From positions 1,054,001 through 1,118,000 of the forward strand of contig NZ_LR134372.1 in NCBI RefSeq assembly GCF_900637395.1: a stretch of 64,000 bases of DNA, in the 5' to 3' direction. The DNA comes from Campylobacter upsaliensis. Its GTDB lineage: Bacteria; Campylobacterota; Campylobacteria; Campylobacterales; Campylobacteraceae. This document shows, in pieces, positions 9,708 to 19,544 of this stretch. Positions within the stretch are counted from its first letter, which is position 1. Every line of letters begins with the position of its first letter. The notes under the pieces are model-generated. The model had not been told where the DNA came from. It made no database searches and was given only the letters and a program-made list of their open reading frames with translations. A program made the translations under genes and the position numbers.

Positions 9708-10249
9708 TTTCCGCTATGGATATGTCGCTTATAAAAATGATAAGCGATCATTATTATATTAAACGAGATAAGATTGTCAGCAAATGCGAACATAGAGGTA
9801 GATATTTTTTTAATAAATTTGAAAGGATTGATGCTCCTCTTAACGCAAATATTTTAAGAGAACACGCTAATAAAAAAATCATTGTTGCTCACGACCTTAT
9901 CACAAAAGATAATAAGGTCGAAAATATCGTTTTTGACTATAATGGCTTTAACGCTGAGAGGTTTTGGCATAGAGCACAGCTTATCCTACGCGAAGAGGGT
10001 TTTATTAATTTTACAGCCTACAAAACTAAAACGCCAGGACATTTGCATCTTTATATCCATAAAGGACACACGGCTTTAAATGAGGGCTATTCTCTAGCCT
10101 CTAAACTTTCTATGATGTTTGCTAGTAAAATGCCTATTGAATGGAAGGTTTTTCCTAGTATGGATATGCCAAGGGATTTTAATATTTTAGTGGTGCCTTA
10201 TGAGGTTTATCAAAAAGAACGCGGTAGTTCGTGGTCTAAACATATGTAA
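9704..10249 (+). CDS. DUF1882-type conserved protein
   Basis: 181-residue soluble protein found after glyA in Campylobacter. I recognise it as the epsilonproteobacterial DUF1882 family but know no function. Conserved-looking blocks are [24 protein letters not shown], and [21 protein letters not shown]. The last has paired histidines that could bind metal or a nucleotide; this is speculation. The start is TTG 9704 overlapping the glyA stop, with AAAGG upstream; ATG 9716 is possible but has no ribosome site. Confidence 0.75.
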   Translation: MISAMDMSLIKMISDHYYIKRDKIVSKCEHRGRYFFNKFERIDAPLNANILREHANKKIIVAHDLITKDNKVENIVFDYNGFNAERFWHRAQLILREEGFINFTAYKTKTPGHLHLYIHKGHTALNEGYSLASKLSMMFASKMPIEWKVFPSMDMPRDFNILVVPYEVYQKERGSSWSKHM

Positions 10250-10260
10250 AAAGGAAAATT

Positions 10261-11064
10261 ATGGAAAACAATAAAAAAAATGAATTTGATGACATCATCT
10301 TAGAAAAAAGTAATAAAAATGAGAAAATTAAGAAAATTCTCCTTAGAGCTATCGCTCTTATCATACTTTTTTTAGTCGTTATGATAGTTATGAAGCTTAT
10401 CAATAGCGATGAAAGCACGGAGCAATTAACCCCACCAAGCGAACCAATCACTCAAACCCCAACAGAATCCAACAATGGTTTTGAAAATATGCCAATCACA
10501 GAAAATAGCCCTGAAGATCAATTTGATCTTTTAAGAAAACAACTTCAAAGCGAAGAGAGTAACGAAAGCTCTCAAGCTCAAATAGAGCCTAGCGTCAATA
10601 ACGAAACACAAACGCCTCCACCTGCCATCCAAGAGCCAACAGAGATAGAAGAGCAAACGCCTCCACCTGTCGCTAAACAAGAATCAAACCCGGTAAAGCA
10701 AAACATAGCTAAACCAAAACAAGAAGCTCCAGTCAAAGAAAACTCTAAGAAAGAAACTCCTAAAAAAGAAGCTAACCCTAAGGACTTATTTAAAAATGTC
10801 GAAGCTGTCCCAACACACTCAAGCGGTCTTGCTATGGGTATGTATGTGCAAATTTTTTCGGTTAGTAATTTAGACCAAAAATCTAAAGAACTTGCCAATG
10901 TCAAAGCTAAAGGTTATGATTATAAACTCTTTAAAACGACGGTTAATGGCAAGGAAATTACTAAGGTTTTAATCGGTCCTTTTGAAAAAGATAAAATTGC
11001 AAATGAACTTGCAAAAATTCGCCAAGAAATAGCAAAAGACGCCTTTTCTTTCACGCTAAAATGA
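10261..11064 (+). CDS. SPOR-domain membrane protein
   Basis: 267 residues: short cytoplasmic N-terminus, one membrane helix (about residues 28-45, ILLRAIALIILFLVVMIVMKL), a long Pro/Gln/Glu/Lys-rich periplasmic linker with repeated QTPPP segments, and a C-terminal SPOR-like domain (about 190-267, MYVQIFSVSNLDQKSKELANV and VLIGPFEKDKIANEL). SPOR domains bind denuded peptidoglycan at division sites, so a cell-division or wall-remodelling role is likely. It overlaps aroE by 4 bases; AAAGGAAA precedes the ATG. Confidence 0.85.
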   Translation: MENNKKNEFDDIILEKSNKNEKIKKILLRAIALIILFLVVMIVMKLINSDESTEQLTPPSEPITQTPTESNNGFENMPITENSPEDQFDLLRKQLQSEESNESSQAQIEPSVNNETQTPPPAIQEPTEIEEQTPPPVAKQESNPVKQNIAKPKQEAPVKENSKKETPKKEANPKDLFKNVEAVPTHSSGLAMGMYVQIFSVSNLDQKSKELANVKAKGYDYKLFKTTVNGKEITKVLIGPFEKDKIANELAKIRQEIAKDAFSFTLK

Positions 11065-11843
11065 AATTTTTTTGTGTCATAGGCGATCCTATTTCGCATT
11101 CTAAATCGCCTAGAATTCACAATAATGCCATTAAACTCTTAGGGCTTAATGGCATCTATACTCGCTTCCACCTTAAAGATAAAGAAAAGCTTAAAGAAAG
11201 CCTTTTTAAGCTTGAATTAAATGGTGCAAACATTACCCTACCCTTTAAAGAAGAAGCCCTTAAAATAGCCGATTTTAAAGATTATTTAGCCGAGCAAATA
11301 GGCTCTGCCAATACTCTTATTTTAAAAGAAAATCAAATTTATGCTTACAATACAGACGCACCGGGCTTTTTAAAGGCTATTGAGGAATTTAAAGATGTAA
11401 AAAAAGCCTTAATTTTAGGTGCGGGAGGCACGGCTAGAGCTATCGCTTATGCCTTAAAACAAAAAAATATTACAAGCCTTATAGCAAATAGAAGTGAGAA
11501 AAATTTCGCCCATTTTAAGGATTTTAATTGTGTGCTTTATGAGGATTTAAAGGACTTTAATTTCGATCTTATCATTAATAGCACTTCAGCAGGTTTAAGC
11601 GATGATTACTTGCCTTGCGATGTCAATTTATTGAAAAAAATACAAACAAAATACGCTTTTGAAGTGATTTATGGTAAAAAAACGCCTTTTATAAAATTTT
11701 ATGAAGAAAAACATATCAAACATAAAGATGGGCTTGATATGCTTTTATGGCAGGGCGTTTTTGCTTTTGAGCTTTTTTTTGACTTAAAAAATCAGCAAAA
11801 ACAAATTCAAAAAGCTATGTTAGAGGCTCTAAATTTAAGCTAA
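11061..11843 (+). CDS. aroE: Shikimate dehydrogenase
   Basis: NADPH-dependent reduction of 3-dehydroshikimate to shikimate in aromatic amino acid synthesis. 260 residues with the substrate loop IGDPISHSKSPRIHN at the N-terminus, catalytic block NGANITLPFKEEAL, and the NADP motif ILGAGGTARAIAYAL (about residues 115-129). The last gene of the rightward operon; its stop overlaps the stop of murC by 3 bases, tail to tail, with no terminator between them. Confidence 0.95.
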   Translation: MKFFCVIGDPISHSKSPRIHNNAIKLLGLNGIYTRFHLKDKEKLKESLFKLELNGANITLPFKEEALKIADFKDYLAEQIGSANTLILKENQIYAYNTDAPGFLKAIEEFKDVKKALILGAGGTARAIAYALKQKNITSLIANRSEKNFAHFKDFNCVLYEDLKDFNFDLIINSTSAGLSDDYLPCDVNLLKKIQTKYAFEVIYGKKTPFIKFYEEKHIKHKDGLDMLLWQGVFAFELFFDLKNQQKQIQKAMLEALNLS

Positions 11844-13132
11844 TTAGCTCTCAATTTTACGCTAATATCTCCCGCACCAAAGCCTATAATAAGCCCCTCG
11901 TCAAAAAGTTCTCCTTTATTTGCCACTAAAAATTTACCCTCTCTTTTAATATCATCTATAAACAAAGCCTTAGGAAAATGTGTCCTTAAATCAATCTCAA
12001 TTTCATCTTCTCCAGCCGCATAAACAGGCAAAATAACAAGAGCATCCACCTCACTAAAAGCCTCCTTAAAATGCTCCAAATTTGCCACCAAACGCGTATA
12101 ACGATGTGGCTCAAAAATGGCTGTGATTTTAGAATAATTTGCAAGTTTTGCATACTCTTTTGCGGCACTTAAAGTTGCCTTAATCTCCGTTGGATGATGT
12201 CCATAATCATCAATAATAGCCAAATCTTCATCTGCATATAAAATATCAAAACGCTTTTTAATGCCTTGGTAATTTTTAAGCTTTAAACGCACCTGCTCCA
12301 CATCTTCAAATTCCAAAGCTGCCATTACCGCTAAAGCCGCATCAAGAGCTAAATGATAACCCATACCAAAAACACTAAATTGCCCCAAATCTTTAAATTC
12401 AAAACGCGTAAGTGGCTTATAATCTTCAATTTGCATAGAAACATTTTTAATATCCAAACTTGGATAAAGCCTTAAAGCTTCGCCTTTATAGTTTCTTAAA
12501 AAATGATCTTCAGCATTAATCACTCGTATTTTAGCTGCATTTAAAAAATCCGCATAAGCATTATGGAGCTTAGAAAGGTCGTTATTATAATGCTCCAAAT
12601 GTTCAGCTTCTACATTTGTAACAATCGCCAAATAAGGATTTGAATTTAAAAAAGAGCTATCACTCTCATCTGCCTCAAAAACAAGCCTTTCGCTCTCTTT
12701 ATAAATCATATTTGAACCAAATTCCTTAAGCACCGCCCCGATAATCACGCTCGCATCATCAAACAAAGAAGCCAAAATGCTAGAAGTCGTGCTTTTGCCG
12801 TGTGCTCCAGCCACTGCAAAGACCTTTTTATCTTTTAAAATTAAGGGTAAAGCTTCTTTTCTTGAAAGACATTTAATGCCAAGGGCTTTAGCGTGTTTAA
12901 ATTCTTTATTTTCCTCCTTAATCGCCGCAGAGTAAATGACTAAATCCTTACCACACACATTTTCTTCACTATGCGGGATAAATACTCTCACACCCTCGCT
13001 TTCAAGCTCTTTTGTAATTTTACTAGGCTTTAAATCACTCCCGCTAATCTCATAGCCCTTTTCTTTTAAAAATCTAGCCAAAGCAGAAATTCCTATGCCG
13101 CCTATACCTATAAAATGAATTTTACGCATCAT
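11840..13132 (-). CDS. murC: UDP-N-acetylmuramate--L-alanine ligase
   Basis: Adds L-alanine to UDP-MurNAc, first peptide step of peptidoglycan. About 430 residues: N-terminal HFIGIGGIGISALARFL, ATP loop VAGAHGKSTTSSILA (about 108-122), and IIDDYGHHPTEI. The gene begins ATGATG; the second ATG (13129) has better spacing from AGAGGG. Its position next to aroE differs from C. jejuni as I recall it, so this marks a rearrangement breakpoint. Confidence 0.95.
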   Translation of the reverse strand: MMRKIHFIGIGGIGISALARFLKEKGYEISGSDLKPSKITKELESEGVRVFIPHSEENVCGKDLVIYSAAIKEENKEFKHAKALGIKCLSRKEALPLILKDKKVFAVAGAHGKSTTSSILASLFDDASVIIGAVLKEFGSNMIYKESERLVFEADESDSSFLNSNPYLAIVTNVEAEHLEHYNNDLSKLHNAYADFLNAAKIRVINAEDHFLRNYKGEALRLYPSLDIKNVSMQIEDYKPLTRFEFKDLGQFSVFGMGYHLALDAALAVMAALEFEDVEQVRLKLKNYQGIKKRFDILYADEDLAIIDDYGHHPTEIKATLSAAKEYAKLANYSKITAIFEPHRYTRLVANLEHFKEAFSEVDALVILPVYAAGEDEIEIDLRTHFPKALFIDDIKREGKFLVANKGELFDEGLIIGFGAGDISVKLRAN

Positions 13133-13227
13133 AAACCCTCTTTATAAAAGGGAGAATTCTAACAGCCTATGTTGAATGCTTGATTAAGAAAAATTTAAAA
13201 TTGTAATTTATAAGGCGGTTTAAATTT

Positions 13228-16170
13228 TTAAAAGCTTTTAAAAGCATTATATTGATAACCCTCATCAATCATCTCATATATCACATTAGAAACTCTTTCT
13301 TTAAATTCTTCTTTATTATCAAGCTGTGTAAAAAAATCCTTGTTTCTCTTAAAAAATTGTAAATATTGAATTTTAAAAATATCCGCAAATAACCTGCGTG
13401 CATTTTGCTCATCGCCTAGAGAATCTCTAAAAGTCTGCTCCTTTGCAATATCATCTTTTAAATCCATAAGTTCTTTTGCTATCTTTTCATTTGTCCCAAA
13501 ATCCACGCTACCAAATTTAGTGTTAAATTCCCTAACGATGTTTAATAAGCGTTCAAGCTCTACTTTCTTCTTGCTAGAGCCATCGGCACTTGATGGTTTA
13601 ACCCCGCCTTTATCCTCCTCTAGCTCTATATCCTTTTTGCTCTCAAGTATTATGCGTATGCTATTTAAATCTACATTATTTAATATCCCCTTTGCTAAAT
13701 CCTCCGTGCGTGGTGGGGCAATCTTTGTGATAAGCATTTTTAGCAAAATAGATAATTTTTCAAGTTCTATATCATTAAAGGGTAAAATTTGTGCTAGAAA
13801 AGAATATTCCCTTAAATACACCCTTGCCTTTGTGTAAAATTCTGTCTTTTTATCATCATTTTTTGCGTTATATTCTTTTATCATATTATCAAGTTTAGAG
13901 TGGATTTTATCCTCGCTTTGCTCATCTAAAATAGCTTTTGCAAAGTCATCTAACTCATATTGCGTATAAATTCCATAGTCAAATAACTCGCTTTTAAGCG
14001 TGTAAATATTATCGATATTTGTCGGCTCTTTAAGATAAGTTTGCCCATAAAAAGCGCTAAAAGATTTGCCAATCTCCTCGTGTGTGTTTGCAAAGTCTAG
14101 CACACAAGTATCCTCTTTATTTTTACAGATTCTATTCAGGCGTGAGAGTGTTTGCACCGCACTTATGCCCTCCAAGCGTTTATCCACATACATTGTATGT
14201 AAAAGCGGCTCATCAAAGCCTGTTTGATACTTCTCTGCGACAATTAAAAAGCGATAATTATCCTTTTTAAATTCATCTTTTAGCATAGCTTCACTAAAGC
14301 CATTTAGCTCTGCTTCGCTATAACTTTCCCCATTTATTTCCTTATCCCCTGAAAATGCCACTAAAGCTTGATACTCTGGGTAATTCTCTTGTAAATACTT
14401 TTTAAAGAAAAGATAATATTTAACCGCATTTTCCCTAGAGCTTGTAACGACCATTGCCTTTGCCTTTTCGCCGATTTTTTTATAAATATTTTGAAAAAAA
14501 TGCTCTATCATTATTGTTGCTTTCTTTTCAATCGTTGCGATATGATTTGTTACATAAGCTCTTAATTTTGCATTTGCCTTTTTCTTATCGTATTCCCTAT
14601 TATCATTTTTAGATACGATTTTATAATAACTTGCATAAGTGATATAGCCCTTTAACACATCAAGGATAAAGCCCTCTTCTATGGCTTGTTTCATAGAGTA
14701 AAGATGAAAGGGGATAAATTTTTTCTCCCCATTTATCTCACAAGCACTTCCAAACATTTCTAGCGTTTTTGGCTTAGGCGTAGCAGTGAAGGCAAAATAA
14801 CTTGCATTTTTTTGAAATTTCTTATTTTTGATGATTTTTATCAGCTCTTCTTCTAAGTCCATTTCGCCCGTTTCTTTATCATCTTTATTGCCTATGGCTT
14901 TTCCCATTTCTTCTGCGTTTTTACCACTTTGGCTTGAATGTGCTTCATCGATGATAATAGCAAAGCTTTTATCTTGTAAATGCGTGATTTCATCGGCGAT
15001 ATAGGGGAATTTTTGTATGGTTGTAACGATGATTTTTTTACTCCCTTCTATGGCGGCTTTTAGCTGTTTGCTTCCCTCTGTGATAGCTTCTACAAGACTT
15101 CTATTTTCCGTGAAAGACTTGACATTTTCTCGTATCTGTCTATCAAGCACCCTTCTATCCGTTACGACTAAAATGCTATCAAAAACCTCTTTTTCTTTAT
15201 GATTTTCCACTCTATGCAAACTTACTAAATTATGCGCTAACCACGCTATGGAGTTGCTTTTCCCACTTCCTGCACTATGCTGGATAAGATACCTTTGTCC
15301 CACGCCTTTTTCTTTTACATCTTTTAAAAGCTTACTTACGACATCAAATTGATGAAATCTAGGAAATATCACAAATTCCGCCTTATCTTTTTTCACAATT
15401 TGTGCGAAGTTAAAAAGCAGATTTGCTAAAGTATCCTTTTGCAAAAGCTCTTCCCAAAAATAGCTCGTTTTCATCTTATCTTTTACCGCAGGATTGCCTC
15501 CACCACATTCACACCCTATCGCCCCACTTCCATTATTTAGCCCACGGTTAAAGGGTAAGAATCTCGTCCCCACTCCCTCTAGCTTTGTGCTCATATAAAT
15601 TAAATCACTATCTAGGGCAAAATGCACCACACTTTGCTTAAATATACTCTCTCTAGGGTCTCTATCTTTTTTGTATTGTTCTATGGCATTATAGACATTT
15701 TGACCTGTGAAAGGGTTCTTAAGCTCCATAGTGATAAGTGGCAGTCCATTTAAGAAAATCACCATATCTAAAGACTTATTATTTTTTTCACTAAAATAAA
15801 GCTGTCTAGTGATAGAAAAGATATTTTTCTCATAATTTTCTAGGGCTTGTGGATTGTCGCTTGAAATTGGCTTAGAGTATGCTAGAGAGAGTTTAACGCC
15901 CATTATTTCTATATGCGATTGCAGGGCTTTTAGAATTCCTCTCCGCCTTATTTGTGAAGACACTTCTTTTAGGAGTTCTTGCTCTCCTATGTTTTTTTGC
16001 TCTAGCTTTTCTAGGCTATCTTTTTGACTAGATTCTAAAAAGTGTAAAAACAATTCTTTATCTACACATAAATTTTTATCATAGTCTTTACTTACTCTTT
16101 TGATATAGCCATTTTCTAATAAAGAAGATTCTATCAAGCTTTCTAAGTCTTTTTCTGTGTAATTTCTCAT
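13228..16170 (-). CDS. hsdR: Type I restriction enzyme, R subunit
   Basis: Translocase/endonuclease subunit of a type I R-M complex. 980 residues: N-terminal PD-(D/E)xK nuclease region (D135 in SLDMVIFL, then the ELK of MELKN at about 149-151), Walker A HSAGSGKSNSIAW (about 298-310), DEAH box IIIDEAHSSQSGK (408-411), helicase motif TATPKPKTLEMF and the QTGFDEPLLHTMYVDK block, then a helical C-terminus. All motifs are intact, so activity is expected. The ATG follows the hsdS stop by one base with AAAGGAAG in the end of hsdS. Confidence 0.95.
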   Translation of the reverse strand: MRNYTEKDLESLIESSLLENGYIKRVSKDYDKNLCVDKELFLHFLESSQKDSLEKLEQKNIGEQELLKEVSSQIRRRGILKALQSHIEIMGVKLSLAYSKPISSDNPQALENYEKNIFSITRQLYFSEKNNKSLDMVIFLNGLPLITMELKNPFTGQNVYNAIEQYKKDRDPRESIFKQSVVHFALDSDLIYMSTKLEGVGTRFLPFNRGLNNGSGAIGCECGGGNPAVKDKMKTSYFWEELLQKDTLANLLFNFAQIVKKDKAEFVIFPRFHQFDVVSKLLKDVKEKGVGQRYLIQHSAGSGKSNSIAWLAHNLVSLHRVENHKEKEVFDSILVVTDRRVLDRQIRENVKSFTENRSLVEAITEGSKQLKAAIEGSKKIIVTTIQKFPYIADEITHLQDKSFAIIIDEAHSSQSGKNAEEMGKAIGNKDDKETGEMDLEEELIKIIKNKKFQKNASYFAFTATPKPKTLEMFGSACEINGEKKFIPFHLYSMKQAIEEGFILDVLKGYITYASYYKIVSKNDNREYDKKKANAKLRAYVTNHIATIEKKATIMIEHFFQNIYKKIGEKAKAMVVTSSRENAVKYYLFFKKYLQENYPEYQALVAFSGDKEINGESYSEAELNGFSEAMLKDEFKKDNYRFLIVAEKYQTGFDEPLLHTMYVDKRLEGISAVQTLSRLNRICKNKEDTCVLDFANTHEEIGKSFSAFYGQTYLKEPTNIDNIYTLKSELFDYGIYTQYELDDFAKAILDEQSEDKIHSKLDNMIKEYNAKNDDKKTEFYTKARVYLREYSFLAQILPFNDIELEKLSILLKMLITKIAPPRTEDLAKGILNNVDLNSIRIILESKKDIELEEDKGGVKPSSADGSSKKKVELERLLNIVREFNTKFGSVDFGTNEKIAKELMDLKDDIAKEQTFRDSLGDEQNARRLFADIFKIQYLQFFKRNKDFFTQLDNKEEFKERVSNVIYEMIDEGYQYNAFKSF

Positions 16171-16171
16171 T

Positions 16172-17518
16172 TTACTTCCTTTCTAAATTTATCCTACCAC
16201 AAACGGCTTCGTTTATGAGTGTGTTTTTGTATTCCTTCACAAGTTCTATTTGCTTTTTTGTTTTCTCTATGACTGAATTGATTTTTTCACATTTTTCATC
16301 TAAAAAATTTGCGATTTGCTTTTGCTCTTGGAGTGGGGGTAAGGGGATTTTGAAGTTTTTGATAATATCTTGACTAATATTGGGTTGTCCGCCACCATAT
16401 GCCATTGAAATAAGGTCTTGTCTTTTTGCAATAAAATAATAAAAAACAAATCTTGTATTCAAATATTTACTTTCACATAAAACACAACACGCCTGATTTG
16501 TGCAAGCATCAATTCCTAAAATAGATACTTTCCCTATTGTTGCTCCATACATAGCTATAATCAAAGAGCCTTTGGGGGAAATTTTTAACGCAGAGTATGC
16601 CATCATTGCCTTTTGTGTAATTTTATTTTTGCTATTTGTTAATACAGAATCGTTTAAATCCCCAGAGTTAATCCAAAAAATATTACCATTTTTATAATAC
16701 TCATCATTGTCGCTTTGCGGTGTCGTTCCACTGCTAATATTTTTATAAATTAATCCGCTTCTTGCCACTTCCCAGTGGTGTGGAATAAGCCCGAGATATT
16801 CTATACCGCTAGGTTTATAGGCGGTTGTAGATACTTCGCTACGCTCAGTATGACAAGCTACCCTGCCGCAAACGGCTTCATTAATTAGGGCTTGTTTTTT
16901 CTCTTGTAAAAGTGTGATGAGCTTTTGCTTTTTGTTGATGTAATTTTGAATTTTTTCACATTTTTTATCTAAAAATTCCGCAATCTCTTTTTGCTCTTGG
17001 AGTGGGGGCAAAATTAAAGGAATATCTAAAAAATGCTCTTGCCTTAAATTAATTCTTGTAAATCCACTACAAACAGACATAAAATATCTTTTATAGCTTA
17101 AACTAGATAAAAGATAATTGAGATACATAGGATACGCTTCTCGCTCTATTCTAAAGCCCTTGCAAAAGGTATTTAAATATACTTCATCATCATTTAAATA
17201 TATTGCACTTTTTCCTACATCTTCAAAAGTTTCGCTACTTTGCAAAAATAAAATATCATTTTTTAAAACTTTATTTTGCTTTTCTTTGCTATCTATAAAT
17301 ACATATTCCATTAAATCTGGATTGATAACTGCGTTGTTGCAAACATTTGTAAAAGTAATATAAGGTTTAAAATTTAGTTTGTATTCCTTGCTAAAATCTT
17401 TGATTGTTTTTCCTGTAACCCCACCAAAAATTTCCCCAATATATTTTAATTTTTTAATTTCCCAACCTTGCGGAATCTCCCCAAGCCATTCTATACCGCT
17501 AGGTTTATAAACACGCAT
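16172..17518 (-). CDS. hsdS: Type I restriction-modification specificity subunit
   Basis: Determines the DNA target of the Hsd complex. 448 residues in two half-repeats, each with a target-recognition domain followed by a conserved helical spacer. Half one begins YKPSGIEWLGEIP and ends PPLQEQKEIAEFLDKKCEKI...LINEAVCGR; half two begins YKPSGIEYLGLIP and ends PPLQEQKQIANFLDEKCEKI...LINEAVCGR. The TRDs differ, so a bipartite site is recognised. Between the halves an extra segment (ACHTERSEVSTTA) comes from an inserted palindromic repeat. The start overlaps the hsdM stop (TAATG). Confidence 0.93.
   Translation of the reverse strand: MRVYKPSGIEWLGEIPQGWEIKKLKYIGEIFGGVTGKTIKDFSKEYKLNFKPYITFTNVCNNAVINPDLMEYVFIDSKEKQNKVLKNDILFLQSSETFEDVGKSAIYLNDDEVYLNTFCKGFRIEREAYPMYLNYLLSSLSYKRYFMSVCSGFTRINLRQEHFLDIPLILPPLQEQKEIAEFLDKKCEKIQNYINKKQKLITLLQEKKQALINEAVCGRVACHTERSEVSTTAYKPSGIEYLGLIPHHWEVARSGLIYKNISSGTTPQSDNDEYYKNGNIFWINSGDLNDSVLTNSKNKITQKAMMAYSALKISPKGSLIIAMYGATIGKVSILGIDACTNQACCVLCESKYLNTRFVFYYFIAKRQDLISMAYGGGQPNISQDIIKNFKIPLPPLQEQKQIANFLDEKCEKINSVIEKTKKQIELVKEYKNTLINEAVCGRINLERK
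16799..16819 (-). repeat. Direct repeat copy 2 in hsdS (start of second half)
   Basis: 21 bases identical to 17489-17509, encoding YKPSGIE. The pair marks the start of the two half-repeats of hsdS. A second repeated stretch of 19 identical bases encoding the PLQEQK region lies at 16321-16339 and 16990-17008. Such repeats allow exchange of recognition domains by recombination. Confidence 0.85.
16829..16856 (-). repeat. REP-like palindromic element inserted in hsdS linker
   Basis: An imperfect palindrome centred on CTTCGCTACGCTCAG encodes CHTERSEVST in the hsdS frame. This translated string recurs as an in-frame insert in many bacterial proteins, which I recall from general sequence reading, so it looks like a small mobile repeat rather than HsdS sequence. 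It sits exactly between the two HsdS halves and keeps the frame. Confidence 0.6.
17489..17509 (-). repeat. Direct repeat copy 1 in hsdS (start of first half)
   Basis: 21 bases identical to 16799-16819, at codons 3-9 of hsdS (YKPSGIE). Confidence 0.85.
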
Positions 17519-19437
17519 TATAGAATCTCCCTTAATAAATCCTGCGTTTCTTGCTCTAAGTCTTGTAAATCTTTATTGATAGATTCTAGGCTTCGTGGGG
17601 CTGTGTAGGTATAGAAATATTTGTTAAACAAAATCTCATAGCCTACCACTTTGCTTTCCCACGCTATCCAAGAGTTTGGCACATAGGGCTTTACTTCGTT
17701 TTCATAGTAGCTTTGTATATCTTGTGTGAGGGGGATTTTCTCCGTGTTGTTTGTCTTATCAGAATCTATGAGTAAATTTTCCTCTGCTTTTTTGAGTTTG
17801 ACATCAAGGAAGTTTATAAAGTCTTCTTTGCTTGTGAAATCTTGCGGATTTGCCTCTAGCTCCTTAAGCTTTGATACAAGCTCATCTTTTTGCTCTAGGG
17901 CTTGAAATTTCTCATCGTTTAGTAAAATTTCTATGCTTTTTGGTCTCTCAATGATGATTTTAGCATAACCAAACTCGGTGTTATCATAAATCTTGCAGTC
18001 ATCATTTTGTATATTTGCTAAGAAAAGATTTGTAATCTTGTCTATATGTTCTTTTGTCATATTATTTTGCTTTTGCCCTAGGGACTTTTTCATCTTTGTG
18101 TAATATGTCTCTTTTGTGGCATTTATGAGCTGGACTTTGCCTTTTTTAGATTCTATTTTGTTGTTAGTTAGAATCCATATAAAAGTAGGAATGCCTGTGT
18201 TATAAAACATATTTGTAGGCAAGGCGATGATGGCTTCTAGGAGGTCGTTTTCTATGATGTATTTGCGGATAGCTACCATACCGCTATCGCTATTAAAAAG
18301 TGAGCTGCCATTATGCACGGAGGCTATGCGAGAGCCTACGCCATTATTCTCGCTTGGCTTTTTCATCTTGCTTAGCATATTTAGCAAAAACATCATCTGC
18401 CCATCGCTTTTACTTGTAATGCCTACCTGAAATCTTGGGTCATTGCAAGTGGTGATTCCGCCTTTTTTGCTGACATCTAATTCTTTTTGGTCTTTTTCCC
18501 ACGATTTGCCATAAGGGGGATTTGTCAGCATAAAGTCAAATTTTTCGCCGCTTAGTTTGTCTTCGCTTAGGGTTGAGCCGTATTTGATATTGTCGGGATT
18601 TTCGCCCTTTATCAGCATATCGGCTTTACAAATGGCGTAGGTTTCTGGGTTTATCTCCTGCCCGTAGAGATAAATTGTAGCTTTAGATTGGATAAGCCCT
18701 TTTTCATCTGTGATAAAGTCTTTAGATTCTGTAAGCATACCGCCGCTTCCACAAGCATTATCATAGATAGTAAAAGTGCCTTTTTGGATTCTATCTTTTA
18801 TAGGCAAAAAGACTAAATGTGTCATAAGCTCTATAAGCTCTCTGGGTGTAAAATGCTCTCCAGCTTCTTCATTATTCTCTTCATTAAATCTTCTTATAAG
18901 CTCTTCAAAGACATAGCCCATACCGAGGTTGCTTAAGCCCTTATGGATAACTTCGCCTTTATCGTCTTTAATATCGTGCATAGAGAGATTGATTTTAGGA
19001 GAGCAAAATCGCTCTATAACGCCATAAAGGATTTTTGCTTCATCAAGTGTATCAAGCTGATTTTTGAATTTAAACTTTGTGATAATGTCTTTGATATTTT
19101 CACTAAAGCCTTCAAGGTAGTTTTCAAAATTGATTCTAATGTTTTTGGGGTCATTTAAGAGCTTTTTAAGTGTGAAATTTGAGTGGTTGTAGAATGTGGT
19201 CTCACTTGCATTGCATAGTAAATCTTTTAGAGTATCTTCATCTGCTATATCTTTGTCTTCGTTGTAAGTCTCTAAAACTTTATCTTTTGTCGGCTCTAAG
19301 ATAGCATCTAGCCTCCTTAAAATCGTCATAGGCAGGATAACATCGCGGTATTTACCCTTTACATACACATCACGCAGTAAATCATCTGCCACACTCCAAA
19401 TAAAACTAATAATAGGCTGAAATTGATGGATTTGCAT
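17518..19437 (-). CDS. hsdM: Type I restriction-modification DNA methyltransferase
   Basis: N6-adenine methyltransferase subunit. 639 residues: HsdM N-terminal helical domain (1-160), SAM motif YDNACGSGGMLTE (226-233; the first position is DN rather than the common DP), and catalytic NPPYGKSW (306-310). C-terminal coiled region contacts HsdS. ATG 19437 follows AAGGAG and a perfect extended -10 promoter at 19458-19466. First gene of the hsdM-hsdS-hsdR operon. Confidence 0.95.
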   Translation of the reverse strand: MQIHQFQPIISFIWSVADDLLRDVYVKGKYRDVILPMTILRRLDAILEPTKDKVLETYNEDKDIADEDTLKDLLCNASETTFYNHSNFTLKKLLNDPKNIRINFENYLEGFSENIKDIITKFKFKNQLDTLDEAKILYGVIERFCSPKINLSMHDIKDDKGEVIHKGLSNLGMGYVFEELIRRFNEENNEEAGEHFTPRELIELMTHLVFLPIKDRIQKGTFTIYDNACGSGGMLTESKDFITDEKGLIQSKATIYLYGQEINPETYAICKADMLIKGENPDNIKYGSTLSEDKLSGEKFDFMLTNPPYGKSWEKDQKELDVSKKGGITTCNDPRFQVGITSKSDGQMMFLLNMLSKMKKPSENNGVGSRIASVHNGSSLFNSDSGMVAIRKYIIENDLLEAIIALPTNMFYNTGIPTFIWILTNNKIESKKGKVQLINATKETYYTKMKKSLGQKQNNMTKEHIDKITNLFLANIQNDDCKIYDNTEFGYAKIIIERPKSIEILLNDEKFQALEQKDELVSKLKELEANPQDFTSKEDFINFLDVKLKKAEENLLIDSDKTNNTEKIPLTQDIQSYYENEVKPYVPNSWIAWESKVVGYEILFNKYFYTYTAPRSLESINKDLQDLEQETQDLLREIL

Positions 19438-19457
19438 AGATACTCCTTTTTTGACGA

Positions 19458-19466
19458 ATTATAACA
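19458..19466 (-). promoter_or_regulatory. Extended -10 promoter for hsdMSR
   Basis: TGTTATAAT on the minus strand, 21 bases upstream of the hsdM ATG, with AAGGAG in between. A short leader of roughly 14 bases is implied. Confidence 0.75.
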
Positions 19467-19544
19467 CCATTACAAATTTAAAGCAAAGTTTCAACGATTA
19501 TCAAATTTAAAAATGCTACAAAAAAACGATAAATTTAAAAGAAG

